Source: Metarhizobium sp964253915 (GTDB lineage Bacteria > Pseudomonadota > Alphaproteobacteria > Rhizobiales > Rhizobiaceae). Taken from it: a DNA stretch of 64,000 bases. This document shows, one piece after another, positions 15,037 through 24,306 of this stretch. The DNA is taken from positions 1 to 64,000 of the forward strand of contig NZ_CAXUSG020000019.1 of NCBI RefSeq assembly GCF_964253915.1. Reading direction: 5' to 3'. The notes below the pieces were generated by a model. The model did no database searches. It was given only the letters and a program-made list of their open reading frames with translations, and had not been told where the DNA came from. Position numbers and translations under genes: made by a program. Positions within the stretch are counted from its first letter, which is position 1; each line of letters opens with the position of its first letter.

Positions 15037-16932
15037 TCAGCGTGTCAGACCGCGGTAGATGGCCGGCAAAGCGGACGGAAGTTTGGCAATATTGCCGACG
15101 ATGGCAAAACCGTTGCGACCGAACATGGCAGGCAGATAAGATCTGGCATCCTTGTCGATCGTGACGGCAAAAACGGATTGTCCAGCCCTTCGAGCCTCGG
15201 CCACTGCCTTGCGCGAATCCTCAAGGGCAAAACGGCCTTCATAGTGATCGATGTCGTTGGGTTTGCCGTCCGTCAGAACGAGGAGCAGCTTCGTCCGGTT
15301 CGGCTGTTTGCTGAGATCGGCGGACGCGTGCCTGATGGCCGCGCCGATGCGGGTATAGTAGCCGGGCTTCAGCGATGCGATACGGCGTTCGACATCGCCA
15401 CTCATCTCTTCGCCAAACGCTTTGACCGTTTCGATGCGCACCCAGGATCGACGTCGCGAGGTGAAGGTCAGGATCGAATGATTGGTTCCGCAGGCCGAAA
15501 GACCGTTGGCAAGCACATTCAGTGCATCTTTTTCGACATCGAGGACGCGGTGATCGTCGAACCAGGCATCCGTCGACAAGGAAACGTCGACGAGGATTGT
15601 CACCGCAAGGTCGTGTCCTTGCGGCCTCGACAGGAGGTGGATTTTTTCCGACCCCTCGCCACCGGCGGCAAGGTCGGCGCGCATCCTGACGACCGCATCG
15701 AGATCGAGTTCGTTGCCGTCCAGCTGGTTGCGGAGGGTTTCGTTCCTCGGCCTGAGGATTTCGAACTGTTTGCGGACACGCCGCACCAGCGTCTTGCCGT
15801 CGGCCGACGGGCTTGGGGCCTCGCTGCTTATCTGGGCCGTCGAGCAGATCACCCGGCAATAGGAGGGCATGTATTCGCCCTTGCGATAGTTCCATTCTGG
15901 ATAGGTGGTCTCCCCCTCGATCGAGGCCGGATCGACGGCCTCAGGCGGCAGGTCAAGATCGAACCGGAATTTGGCCGACGGTCTTTCCTTGCGACGGCCG
16001 AGTCTGACCTCGTCCAGATTGCTCGCCGCATCCTTGTCGCCATCTTCCTTGTCGTCCGTCGGGCGGTCGACATTGACCATCTCCGCCATCGCGAGGATCT
16101 TCTCGAAGCGGTTAAGGATGAAAGGGCTTCGATCGGTAGTCGACCGCGTCGTGTCGCGTTCGGCGTTGAAGCGCCCGCTTCCCTCAAGGGCGTCGATCAT
16201 CCCCGCCGCGGCATCGTCGTCGCCGGTGTCGGAGCGAACTTCTGCACGCGCGATGTATCCTGGCCAAAGCGGCACGGCGAGCATGCTTTGATAGCCGGCT
16301 GGCGCCCTTATGGGGAAGATCGAGGGTGGAACGGCTTCGGGACGGCCAGCGCCCACCGATAGGATGTTGATGATCCGGTTTTCCATCAGCCGTTCGACGG
16401 GCGGCAGAACACCGCGGCGACGCTCCATGAGCAACGCGCCGCAAAGCGCGCGGTATCTTGAAGCAAGACCCGGGAATTGACCGATCACCCTGGCAACCGT
16501 GAGGTTGGCGATATCGAGTGCTTCGCTATCGGCCAGCATCGGGTCGTTGGTCGTCGGCACAATCGCCGGCATCGTCGCCAGATAGGCGGCAAGCCAGACA
16601 TAAAGATCGCGATTGAGGCTCCGGTCGGGAAAGAAATCAGCGATCGGTGGCAGCATGACAGATCCTCCGTCCCTGCAGGCACCCGCCATCTTCTCCTCCC
16701 CAAGGCCGATCAGCTGCCGCAATCTCAGCCGATGGCGCGCCGTCTTTGCGTGCGCAGGTCCCAGTTGTGCTGCAACCTCGCCGCCGAAGCCGCGAAAGCA
16801 GATGGCGAGATACGGCTTTACTTCGTCGAAGGACACCGCGTCGCCGGGATAACGGGGCATGCTGGCGGTCGAGCCGACGAGACGATGCCAGAACTTACCG
16901 ACGCTTTCCTCAAGTTCCAAAAATTCGAACAT
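15037..16932 (-). CDS. norD: NorD, VWA-domain accessory protein of NO reductase
   Basis: NorD works with the ATPase NorQ to assemble or activate the NorCB complex. The 631-aa protein has a helical N-terminal half and a C-terminal von Willebrand A domain; the metal-site motif DVSLS is at about residues 449-453 and LLLVLTDGKPNDIDHYEGR follows. The gene starts 7 nt after norQ and ends norCBQD. Length is typical. Confidence 0.95.
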   Translation of the reverse strand: MFEFLELEESVGKFWHRLVGSTASMPRYPGDAVSFDEVKPYLAICFRGFGGEVAAQLGPAHAKTARHRLRLRQLIGLGEEKMAGACRDGGSVMLPPIADFFPDRSLNRDLYVWLAAYLATMPAIVPTTNDPMLADSEALDIANLTVARVIGQFPGLASRYRALCGALLMERRRGVLPPVERLMENRIINILSVGAGRPEAVPPSIFPIRAPAGYQSMLAVPLWPGYIARAEVRSDTGDDDAAAGMIDALEGSGRFNAERDTTRSTTDRSPFILNRFEKILAMAEMVNVDRPTDDKEDGDKDAASNLDEVRLGRRKERPSAKFRFDLDLPPEAVDPASIEGETTYPEWNYRKGEYMPSYCRVICSTAQISSEAPSPSADGKTLVRRVRKQFEILRPRNETLRNQLDGNELDLDAVVRMRADLAAGGEGSEKIHLLSRPQGHDLAVTILVDVSLSTDAWFDDHRVLDVEKDALNVLANGLSACGTNHSILTFTSRRRSWVRIETVKAFGEEMSGDVERRIASLKPGYYTRIGAAIRHASADLSKQPNRTKLLLVLTDGKPNDIDHYEGRFALEDSRKAVAEARRAGQSVFAVTIDKDARSYLPAMFGRNGFAIVGNIAKLPSALPAIYRGLTR

Positions 16933-16939
16933 GATGCGT

Positions 16940-17752
16940 CTATCCGGTTATACCGTTCGCGACTTCGATCAAGGCGGTGCGGACATCGGGATCATCCGTC
17001 AGCGGTTCAATGATCGCGGCGCGAACGGCATCCTTGCGATCCATGCCGCTGTCGATCAGGCAGGCGCAATAGACCAGGAGGCGTGTCGAGACACCTTCTT
17101 CGATATCGTGGCCCTTGAGCGATCGAAGGCGTCTGGCCAGTTCCACCAGTGGTGCGACGCGCGCCTCGTCAAGACCGCTTTCGACTGAAACGACCGCGAC
17201 TTCCTGAGCCTTAGGCAGGAAATCAAATTCGATCGAAACGAAGCGCTGTTTGGTCGAGGGTTTGAGCGCCTTGAGAATGTTCTGGTATCCGGGGTTATAC
17301 GAGACGACCAGCATGAAGCCGGGAGTTGCTTCAAGGCATTCCCCGGTGCGCTCTAGCGGCAAGATGCGCCGGTCGTCGGTCAGTGGATGCAAAACAACGG
17401 CGACGTCCTTGCGGGCCTCGACGATCTCGTCGAGATAGCATATGCCGCCGTCTCGCACCGCCCGGGTGAGCGGCCCGTCGACCCAAACCGTATCGCCGCC
17501 CTTGAGCAGATAGCGGCCCGTGAGATCGGCGGCGGCAAGATCGTCATGGCAGGACACCGTCGCAAGCGGCAGGCCAAGCCGCGCCGCCATATGGCTGACA
17601 AAACGTGTCTTGCCACAGCCGGTCGGCCCTTTTAGCAAGAGCGGAAGCTGCCGTGTCCATGCTGTCTCGAACAGCCGGCACTCGTTGCCGCTCGGGATGT
17701 AGGAGGGGATGTCGAGGCGCGCTCCAGCGCTGGGAATTGTGTGCAAGGTCAT
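16940..17752 (-). CDS. norQ: NorQ, MoxR-type AAA+ ATPase
   Basis: The 270-aa protein has a Walker A motif GPTGCGKT (42-49), a Walker B-like GGICYLDEIVEARKD, and the sensor region PGFMLVVSYNPGYQN. NorQ proteins are AAA+ chaperones needed to insert the non-haem iron of NorB. The ATG at 17752 was chosen because the product begins just before the AAA domain as in other NorQ; the upstream frame overlaps norB. It sits between norB and norD. Confidence 0.95.
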   Translation of the reverse strand: MTLHTIPSAGARLDIPSYIPSGNECRLFETAWTRQLPLLLKGPTGCGKTRFVSHMAARLGLPLATVSCHDDLAAADLTGRYLLKGGDTVWVDGPLTRAVRDGGICYLDEIVEARKDVAVVLHPLTDDRRILPLERTGECLEATPGFMLVVSYNPGYQNILKALKPSTKQRFVSIEFDFLPKAQEVAVVSVESGLDEARVAPLVELARRLRSLKGHDIEEGVSTRLLVYCACLIDSGMDRKDAVRAAIIEPLTDDPDVRTALIEVANGITG

Positions 17753-17811
17753 TGCCAGGCTCCGTGTTTCCTTTGAAAAGATTGCCCCGCCCTGCGGCGG
17801 GGCCGGTTGGT

Positions 17812-19155
17812 TTACTCGGCCGGATGAAGCGAGCCGATCGCGGTCTGGGGTTCCTTGCCCGGAACGAAGATTGCCCACAGGAACATCAGCGCCGAGATCA
17901 GCACGAAGACGCCCGAACCGAGCCTGATCCAGTAGAAGATCGCCAACTGGTCCTGGACATCCATGTAGCCCTCGCCCAATACCCTCTGCAGATGGACCTG
18001 CAGGACGCCGGCGAAGGTGAGCGCGAAGGTCATGACCGACATGGCGGTGCACATGATCCAGAAACTGACGATCGAAAGCATCTGGTTATAAGGCGCGCGA
18101 CCGCGGATCTCCGGGATCGCATAGGCCATGGCCGCGAGATTGATCATCACATAGGCGCCGAAGAAGGCCAGATGCCCATGGGCGGCGGTGACCTGCGTGC
18201 CGTGGGTGTAGTAGTTCACCGACGAAAGGGTGTGTAGGAAGCCCCAGACACCGGCGCCGAAGAAGGCCATCACCGAGCAGCCGATCGACCAAAGGATTGC
18301 GGCCTTGTTGGGGTGTTTGCGCCCGGCCTTCCAGGTCATGACGAAGGTGAAAATCACCATGGTGAAGAACGGCGCAACTTCAAGCGTCGAGAAGATCGAA
18401 CCGATCCACTGCCAGTAGCCGGGCGCACCTATCCAGTAGAAGTGGTGGCCGGTTCCGAGGATGCCCGAAAACAGCGCCAGGCCGACGATGACATAGAGCC
18501 ACTTCTCTACGACTTCGCGATCGATGCCGTTGAGCTTGATCATCAGGAACGCCAGGATCGACGCCATGATCAGTTCCCAAACGCCCTCGACCCACAGATG
18601 CACGACATACCACCAGTACATCTTGTCGAGCGCCAGATTGGCGGGATTGTAGAAGGCGAAGAGGAAGAAGATCGCCACACCCCATAGCCCGAAGATCAGG
18701 ATATTGGTGACGACGGTCTTGCGACCCTTCAGCACTGTCAGGGTGATGTTGTAGAGGAACATCAGCGCAACGACGACGATGCCGACTTTGATGACGAATG
18801 GTTGCTCGAGGAACTCGCGTCCTTCGTGGATATGGAATATATAGCCAACGACGGCGATCGCGGCGGCAATCAGGAAGATCCAGAACTGCGCGATGGCGAT
18901 CCTTGTGCTGTAAAGCTCCGTCTCCGCCTCTTCGGGAAGCAGATAGTATGTGGTGCCCATGAAGCCCATCAACAGCCAGACAATCAGCGCGTTCGTATGG
19001 ATCATCCGCACGATATTGAACGGCAGCAATTCGGACAGCGTGTTGGGCAGCACGTAGATCGTGCCGGCAAGCACGCCGAACAGGACCTGAGCGATGAACA
19101 GGCCGAGCGCGCCATAGAAATACAGCATCGCGACTTTTTGCGTTTGATATTTCAT
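17812..19155 (-). CDS. norB: NorB, catalytic subunit of nitric oxide reductase (cNOR)
   Basis: NorB reduces two NO to N2O in the cytoplasmic membrane. The 447-aa product has about twelve helices and the His ligands of the haem b / haem b3-FeB centre: FNIVRMIHTNALIVWLL, WWYVVHLWVEGVWE, GTGHHFYWIG and AHGHLAFFGAY. The glutamates typical of cNOR are near VEGVWELI. It is immediately downstream of norC (22 nt), which supplies cytochrome c. Confidence 0.97.
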   Translation of the reverse strand: MKYQTQKVAMLYFYGALGLFIAQVLFGVLAGTIYVLPNTLSELLPFNIVRMIHTNALIVWLLMGFMGTTYYLLPEEAETELYSTRIAIAQFWIFLIAAAIAVVGYIFHIHEGREFLEQPFVIKVGIVVVALMFLYNITLTVLKGRKTVVTNILIFGLWGVAIFFLFAFYNPANLALDKMYWWYVVHLWVEGVWELIMASILAFLMIKLNGIDREVVEKWLYVIVGLALFSGILGTGHHFYWIGAPGYWQWIGSIFSTLEVAPFFTMVIFTFVMTWKAGRKHPNKAAILWSIGCSVMAFFGAGVWGFLHTLSSVNYYTHGTQVTAAHGHLAFFGAYVMINLAAMAYAIPEIRGRAPYNQMLSIVSFWIMCTAMSVMTFALTFAGVLQVHLQRVLGEGYMDVQDQLAIFYWIRLGSGVFVLISALMFLWAIFVPGKEPQTAIGSLHPAE

Positions 19156-19177
19156 GATGTCGTTTCCCTGATGCGCT

Positions 19178-19630
19178 TCAGCCCGCGTCGTTTGGCGGCC
19201 ATTTCTGGGTCTTGATGGTGTTGGTCCACCGCAGGAAATCCGCGAGGTCGTTGAGTTCCTGATCGGTCAGGTTGAACTGCGGCATCTGGCGGCGGCCTTC
19301 GATACCCGTGGGCTGAGCCTGCATCCATGCCTTGAATGTCTCGCGGGTGCTTTCGACATCGTCGTCACCGCCGAGGCGGGTCCAGACATTGCCAAGTTCC
19401 GGCGCGAAATAGGCGCCCTCACCCAGCAAGGTATGACAATTGATGCAGGAGTTTTTTTCCCAGACATGCTTTCCGCGTGCCACCGAGTCGGTGAGCGTCG
19501 TCTCGTCGGTCGAGGTCGTGCGCATGTAATAGTGGCTGTGGGCGGTCAGGCCCACGAAGATCGCGAAGAAGAAGGCCGATCCGCCATAAAAGACGTTTCG
19601 AGCTCCTGTTTTGGTCAGGTGTTCTGACAT
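19178..19630 (-). CDS. norC: NorC, cytochrome c subunit of nitric oxide reductase
   Basis: The 150-aa protein has one N-terminal membrane anchor (about 13-33) and one haem c motif, CINCH at 62-66, with the axial methionine in GRRQMPQFNLTDQE. It passes electrons to NorB. First gene of norCBQD; the box at 19746-19761 lies 116 bp before its start, almost the same spacing as at nirK. Confidence 0.96.
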   Translation of the reverse strand: MSEHLTKTGARNVFYGGSAFFFAIFVGLTAHSHYYMRTTSTDETTLTDSVARGKHVWEKNSCINCHTLLGEGAYFAPELGNVWTRLGGDDDVESTRETFKAWMQAQPTGIEGRRQMPQFNLTDQELNDLADFLRWTNTIKTQKWPPNDAG

Positions 19631-19745
19631 TCGATGTCCCTCTCACTTCCCGCGGTCAAGGCGCGGGATCGTATGTTCCGGAAGCAAATGCGGTTGACCC
19701 GATTTGACCTCTTGGAAAGGGATGCCCGAACGCCGGAGGCGCTTC

Positions 19746-19761
19746 TTTGCTGAAATGCAAA
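19746..19761 (-). promoter_or_regulatory. NnrR-type box upstream of norC
   Basis: TTTGCTGAAATGCAAA has the same TTTGC-N6-GCAAA form as the nirK box. Activation from 41.5 bp would give a leader of about 82 nt, matching the 83 nt deduced for nirK. Confidence 0.75.
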
Positions 19762-19929
19762 CAGATTTGAGATCGATATGGATGAAGCGCTGTTGAGAGC
19801 CTCGGCCAGACGGACGCGCGTATCACCAGTGTGGTGGCGGCACTGCGCCACCCTGGGGTCTTCGGCGGCAGCTTCGACCATCACTTGAGACTAGCAACAC
19901 AAAACGCGGTCAGAGGAAATTGGACGGGC

Positions 19930-20208
19930 TCAAAGAGATGCGAGCGCGGCCTTGGCGACGGCTGCGACCACGAACAGGATGGGCCAGGCGATCAATGCGG
20001 CGGAAAGACCTCGCCGCATGCCGCGCAGCCCCATGAAATCGAGGACGACGATCCTCGACTTCACCACTGTCAAGACAAGCACGACGCAGAGCGCGGCGAA
20101 CGGAATGGCCTCATGTTTCCATTGCGCCGAAATCAACGCGGCGACGACCGCGATCAACAACAGGCCGGCGGCACTGCCCATCAACCATTTGGATTTATCG
20201 CGTTCCAT
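19930..20208 (-). CDS. norF: NorF, small membrane protein of the NO reductase cluster
   Basis: The 92-aa product contains three predicted hydrophobic stretches: AAGLLLIAVVAALIS, IPFAALCVVLVLTVVKSRIV and LIAWPILFVVAAVAKAAL. The VVKSRIVVLDFMGLRG segment is typical of NorF/cytochrome-oxidase-subunit-IV-like proteins. NorF is accessory and affects NOR activity or yield. It follows norE by 3 nt on the same strand. Confidence 0.85.
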   Translation of the reverse strand: MERDKSKWLMGSAAGLLLIAVVAALISAQWKHEAIPFAALCVVLVLTVVKSRIVVLDFMGLRGMRRGLSAALIAWPILFVVAAVAKAALASL

Positions 20209-20211
20209 GTT

Positions 20212-20757
20212 TTAACCCAGATAGATCACGGGAAAGATAACCAGCCAGACGATATCGATCACATGCCAGATGGTCGTGACGAGGACGACGTTGGATCGGC
20301 TCGGCTTGCGCGCCACCAGAAGCATGACCAAGCCGAGGAAGACGACATGGGCAAGATGAAAACCGGTGATCATGAAGTAGAGTTCGAAAAAGGCGTTGAA
20401 CGTCGCGTCACCGACGAAGCGCAGCTCCTCTCGATATTCGAGGAGCTTGATCGCCGTAAACAGGAAGCCGAGTGTTGCAGCACCCAGCAGCGCGATTGTG
20501 CGGGTTCGTTCAGCATCGGCTCGCGCGGCTTCGGCGGCCAGCCAGCCGCTCGCGATCAAGACGAGGGTATTAATGCTGGCGAGCCGGCTGTCGAGGTGGA
20601 TTTTCGCGAGACTGAAGCTCTCGTGATGCAGGTAGGACATGACGAGAAAGCCGCCAAGCAGGACGCCGAAGGCTGCAAGCTCGCTCCACACCAGTAACCA
20701 GAGAATAAGCTCGCCGCCGTCTGCTTCGTCTTCGACCGTATCGCCGATTACCGCCAT
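20212..20757 (-). CDS. norE: NorE, cytochrome c oxidase subunit III-like protein
   Basis: The 181-aa protein has five or so membrane helices and the subunit III features LWLLVWSELAAFGVLLGGF, SGWLAAEAARAD, FMITGFHLAHVVFLGL and ending HVIDIVWLVIFPVIYLG. NorE accompanies cNOR and is thought to help stabilise or tune the enzyme rather than being essential. It is transcribed with norF from a box at 20811-20826 shared with the divergent small gene and nnrU. Confidence 0.92.
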   Translation of the reverse strand: MAVIGDTVEDEADGGELILWLLVWSELAAFGVLLGGFLVMSYLHHESFSLAKIHLDSRLASINTLVLIASGWLAAEAARADAERTRTIALLGAATLGFLFTAIKLLEYREELRFVGDATFNAFFELYFMITGFHLAHVVFLGLVMLLVARKPSRSNVVLVTTIWHVIDIVWLVIFPVIYLG

Positions 20758-20810
20758 CTGTCCCGCGTCTCCGTTTCGGCCCAGAGTTAATGGTTTGGCG
20801 GCGCATCTTC

Positions 20811-20826
20811 TTTGCTCGAGCGCAAA
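20811..20826. promoter_or_regulatory. NnrR-type box between norEF and nnrU operon
   Basis: TTTGCTCGAGCGCAAA is a perfect TTTGC-N6-GCAAA palindrome. It lies 54 bp before norE and 47 bp before the plus-strand small gene, so class II placement would give leaders of about 20 nt and 13 nt in the two directions. Confidence 0.75.
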
Positions 20827-20872
20827 GAGTTTGCGCTTGCTCTATGGGACAAGGCCGGAAAGGAGACAGTCA

Positions 20873-21028
20873 ATGTCAGATGCGCAACTCGGCCTTGTGG
20901 TGGCCACCCCCATTATCGTCGGCTTTTCGATCGCTCTCTACAGAATGGGGGTGCTGCAACGCTATAGTGCAACGATCGCCGTTGCGGCGTCATGCGTGAT
21001 CGCCGCGGTTCTTTTCCTGCAGCAGTGA
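20873..21028 (+). CDS. Small two-helix membrane protein (51 aa)
   Basis: The 51-aa product has two hydrophobic stretches, LGLVVATPIIVGFSIALY and ATIAVAASCVIAAVLFL, joined by a short basic turn. AAGGAGA lies just before ATG 20873. It is co-directional with nnrU (14 nt gap) and driven by the box at 20811-20826. I do not know a named family; it resembles the tiny membrane subunits found with oxidases and reductases. Confidence 0.75.
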   Translation: MSDAQLGLVVATPIIVGFSIALYRMGVLQRYSATIAVAASCVIAAVLFLQQ

Positions 21029-21041
21029 GCTGGATCTTCTA

Positions 21042-21731
21042 ATGTCAGGCATGGCCGCCGCCCTTGCGCTTTTTATCGCGCTGCATTCCATCCCGGCAAT
21101 CCCGTCGCTAAAAGCCAGAATCATCGCAACGATCGGCCGATCGCCATACTTGATCGCCTATTCGATCGTCTCCACCGGGGTTTTAATCTGGCTGTTCTAC
21201 GAGGCGCTCAAAACCGACTACGTCGAGCTTTGGAGCATTGCCGCCTGGCAGGTTCATCTAACATTTGTCGCGGCGCCGCTCGGACTGTTCCTGGTGATCG
21301 CCGGCCTGTTCAGCGCCAACCCGTTCTCCGTGACTTTGAGACGCGATGGATCAGGCAAAGGCGCCATCGTCGGCGTCACGAGACATCCGGTACTCTGGGG
21401 GTTCTTCTTCTGGGCGGCCGGCCATATTCCTCCGAACGGCGATCTGCGATCCTTGATCCTGTTCGGGGGTTTCGGCTGTTTTTCCTTGGGCGGCGTGCTG
21501 ATGGCAGAGCGCAGGAGCCGGCGTAAATTTGGCGCCGCTTGGAAAGAGATGATTGCCAACACCTCCGTGTTACCAATGCTGGCGATCGCGACCAGACCGC
21601 GATCCTTCAGGATTGACGCAATCATGCTCATCAGTGCGGCTGCGACCGTCGCCGCGACGATCTGGCTACTGCATGGCGGACATGCCTGGCTGGTTGGCGC
21701 AGATCCCCTTGCCACGCTGAGCGCACTCTAG
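21042..21731 (+). CDS. nnrU: NnrU family membrane protein
   Basis: The 229-aa protein has about six membrane helices and the NnrU features LFIALHSIPAIPSLKARI, GVTRHPVLWGFFFWAAGH and GGVLMAERRSRRKFGAAWKE, which resemble the isoprenylcysteine-methyltransferase-like fold. NnrU genes are co-regulated with nitrite and NO reductases and were first described next to nnrR, but the function is not established. It is the second gene of the plus-strand pair. Confidence 0.92.
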   Translation: MSGMAAALALFIALHSIPAIPSLKARIIATIGRSPYLIAYSIVSTGVLIWLFYEALKTDYVELWSIAAWQVHLTFVAAPLGLFLVIAGLFSANPFSVTLRRDGSGKGAIVGVTRHPVLWGFFFWAAGHIPPNGDLRSLILFGGFGCFSLGGVLMAERRSRRKFGAAWKEMIANTSVLPMLAIATRPRSFRIDAIMLISAAATVAATIWLLHGGHAWLVGADPLATLSAL

Positions 21732-21824
21732 CAGCGCGCCCCGCCAGCGCAATCCTCGCCAGGCCACCTCGTACGGCCGATGAAGCCTGTCTGTGATGTC
21801 GACCATCCCATGAAGGCGCTCGGA

Positions 21825-23441
21825 CTACTGGCCTTTTGCGGTAAGGCTGATCTCGCCTTCCAGAGCGACCTGATCGAAGTCAGATATAAGCACGCCGAGA
21901 CGAACATCCCACGTGCATTCGCAAGGTGCTTGGACGTCATCGGCGCGCCAGAGACCGGCGGACACGCGATGGAGGGGGACGTCAAACGCCTCAACTCGCC
22001 CATCTGTTGAAGCCATGCGCATGGTGACGTCCATGGGATCCAGCAGATCAAATCCCGCTGTTTGCAGGGATATGTCTGCTCCGAACCGAAGCGTTGGGGA
22101 TGTCCGAAACGAAACCGTCGCCATGGCCTGTTCGGTATGGATATGCATGGTGGTTGTCGTCGGAGGCACTTGCGCCAGTTCGCGCGGAGGTGGGGTGAAG
22201 CGCCACAGCGCCGTCACCGCAAGCACAAGCACGATGAGAAGGATTTCCGCCACCACTAACCTTCGCATCGACAGCGCCGCGGATCGGCTGCCCTCCACGG
22301 CAGGTGCCGTCAACAGCACCCGGTTGAAGGCAGCGATCGCAAGGGTAATTGCGACAAGAGCGAGTTTTGCCAGGAGAACGTTGCCATAGGGTGTGTTCCA
22401 GAGCGATGACGCGTTGACGACTTGCAGCCACGCCATATAGGCGCCGGCGGCGAGCAAGGCGGCAATCGAAACCGGGATCAATGTGGAGAACCTGGCAAGT
22501 CCAGCAAGCGCGCCGGGATCATCGGAAACGAGCAGGCGCCAAAGACCAGGCAGCGCCCCGGCCCAAAAGGTGGCAGCAATGACATGTATCGAGACTGCGG
22601 CGAAGGATAACCATGCGAGCCCCGCGCCCGATGCATGGCCGGTTAGAGCGAAGGCCGGACCAAGTGTGACGATGGAGAGCAGGGAAAAGACGCGTGCCGA
22701 CGACCTTGCCACCCGCAGCGAGGCCAGTCCCAGGAGAAGCGATCCGAACGCCACGCCCATCGAGGACGCCAGACTGCTCTCGAGGGCAGTTATCCAAACG
22801 ATCGGATCCGCTATGGCCGTGAGCGGCAGTCCGTTTGCATCGAGACCGAGGAGCCCGACCAGTACGATTGCGGAAGCCGAGCCGAGGAACAGCAGGACAC
22901 GTATCCAAAGACCAGGCCGGGCTTGTGCGATCCAGAAGGCGAAGAAGACGCCACCTACTGAGAACATGCACGAAGCGTAAAACAGGGTTTTTGCAATATA
23001 TGTGGCGATTGCGATCGCTGGTGCATGTGGCGACGCATCGAGATGCAAACGGCCAGTATCGCTGGTTTTTCCGACGGCGAAGACAATCGACGCGGCGACT
23101 GGATGCCCGTCCTCCGACAGAACTCTCCAGTTCAGCGCATAGGGTCCATCGGCGAGCGGCGCGGGAAGTTCCACCGACACATCCGCTCCATTGATAGCCG
23201 CCGGCAAATCGGCCCTCGGCTCATCGGCGCCCACGAGAGAAATGGAGACACGGGTCACAGTCTCGGAAAAATGCAAGGTCAGTGTTTTTGGACTGGCTTG
23301 CAGATGTTCGCCCTGGCTGGGCGACGACGCCACAAGCACGGCATGCGCGGCGGCAAGGCGGGGCGACAGACCGCTTCCCGCCAGGAGTGCCAGAACAAAG
23401 ATCAGGACCGGAATAAACCGGAAGCGACGAGGTCCGGCCAT
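21825..23441 (-). CDS. CopC-CopD fusion copper transport protein
   Basis: The product (538 aa from ATG 23441) has a signal peptide ending before AAHAVLVASSPSQGE, a CopC copper-binding beta-barrel (to about 125), a CopD-like domain of about eight helices (150-440), and a periplasmic C-terminal domain after MHIHTEQAMATVSF. The mature protein would begin with His, a copper ligand in CopC. It follows ycnI by 38 nt. CopCD proteins import or buffer copper; here the likely need is copper for NirK and pseudoazurin. An upstream GTG at 23471 is a possible alternative start. Confidence 0.88.
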   Translation of the reverse strand: MAGPRRFRFIPVLIFVLALLAGSGLSPRLAAAHAVLVASSPSQGEHLQASPKTLTLHFSETVTRVSISLVGADEPRADLPAAINGADVSVELPAPLADGPYALNWRVLSEDGHPVAASIVFAVGKTSDTGRLHLDASPHAPAIAIATYIAKTLFYASCMFSVGGVFFAFWIAQARPGLWIRVLLFLGSASAIVLVGLLGLDANGLPLTAIADPIVWITALESSLASSMGVAFGSLLLGLASLRVARSSARVFSLLSIVTLGPAFALTGHASGAGLAWLSFAAVSIHVIAATFWAGALPGLWRLLVSDDPGALAGLARFSTLIPVSIAALLAAGAYMAWLQVVNASSLWNTPYGNVLLAKLALVAITLAIAAFNRVLLTAPAVEGSRSAALSMRRLVVAEILLIVLVLAVTALWRFTPPPRELAQVPPTTTTMHIHTEQAMATVSFRTSPTLRFGADISLQTAGFDLLDPMDVTMRMASTDGRVEAFDVPLHRVSAGLWRADDVQAPCECTWDVRLGVLISDFDQVALEGEISLTAKGQ

Positions 23442-23479
23442 GCCGATGATGATTTTGCCCGCTACGCTCACCCGCCGCT

Positions 23480-24004
23480 TTACTTTCCGATGATTGTCAA
23501 AGCCGGTGCGGGATGTTCGTAATCGTCTGCCGATTTTCCTTCTGCCGGTACTTCGATCCAGCGGGTTGTGGCGCCACCGTCGCAAAGCTGGACAACCGGG
23601 AAAGCCAGGGTCTGGCCGAGTTTGAACGTGTCGGTGATAAATGCACGGAAAACGAATTCGTCATATTCGTCGTCGCCGAGATGTCCGCCCGACCAAGTCA
23701 CTTCCCGGACGCCGTTCGATTGCGGCTCTCCATGAAGTTCATACGCCTTGGCGTACTCACCCACCGTCTTGTCGAGCTTCCAGCCAGCCTTGGGCATCGG
23801 CTTGACGGAAATCACGCCTTCTGGAACACGGACCTTGATGCCGATGGTGGCCGCACCGTCGCAGCCATGCGGCACCCGCAGCACGGCCTTGAAGTTGGAT
23901 CCGGCTTTCGCGGAAGCGGTCTCCAGCGAGACATGCGCCATCGCCGGCAAGGTTGCTGCCGCCATCAGCGCGATCGCTGCGATTGATTGCTTAAACATAG
24001 TCAT
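23480..24004 (-). CDS. YcnI/DUF1775 periplasmic copper-binding protein
   Basis: The 174-aa protein has a signal peptide ending ATLPAMA, followed by HVSLETASAKAGS, so the mature chain would begin with the copper-binding histidine typical of DUF1775. Conserved VPHGCDGAATIGIKVRVPEG and GWKLDKT segments follow. YcnI proteins bind Cu(II) and occur with CopCD and PCuAC proteins. ATG 24004 gives a proper signal peptide; a longer frame overlaps the promoter. It heads ycnI-copCD and diverges from the second nnrR. Confidence 0.88.
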   Translation of the reverse strand: MTMFKQSIAAIALMAAATLPAMAHVSLETASAKAGSNFKAVLRVPHGCDGAATIGIKVRVPEGVISVKPMPKAGWKLDKTVGEYAKAYELHGEPQSNGVREVTWSGGHLGDDEYDEFVFRAFITDTFKLGQTLAFPVVQLCDGGATTRWIEVPAEGKSADDYEHPAPALTIIGK

Positions 24005-24115
24005 GCTTTGCTCTTTCTTAAAATGGCCGTCGGCCTTCGAGGCGGGTGGCCCGGTGAAGCGATGATCCTCTCGCGAGGCGTTGTTGCGAGATAATCCCAG
24101 GCCGGCCCAGGCAAC

Positions 24116-24161
24116 TTTGTTCTGCGTCAAACTGGAAATGCTTTGCTGATTTGCGGCAAAT
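24116..24161. promoter_or_regulatory. FNR/NnrR-like box region between ycnI and nnrR2
   Basis: TTTGTTCTGCGTCAAA (24116-24131) contains TTG-N8-CAA. A second element, ATTTGCGGCAAAT (24149-24161), is a perfect palindrome with only one central base, so it does not have NnrR spacing. The first site could control ycnI-copCD (about 78 nt leader) and possibly nnrR2. Confidence 0.5.
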
Positions 24162-24306
24162 TTCGGTTCAAGGTCAGGCAGCAGGCCGTAGGCTGCATTG
24201 CGCAACGGCGCGTGCGGATTTGATTGCCGGGAAAGGTGTGTTCTGCTCTTCCGTTTCATTTCGTTGATCCGACGTGATAATAAGGCGGCAAACGGAGAAG
24301 ACATCG

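Noticed and set aside
15178..16362. A 394-aa frame antisense to norD
   Set aside because: Shadow of norD, no domain and no ribosome-binding site.
19615..19884. Minus-strand 89-aa frame upstream of norC
   Set aside because: It overlaps the norC start and the NnrR-type box at 19746, and the sequence is not protein-like.
24149..24161. ATTTGCGGCAAAT palindrome as a separate NnrR box
   Set aside because: The central spacer is one base, not the six or so needed between TTTGC half-sites.
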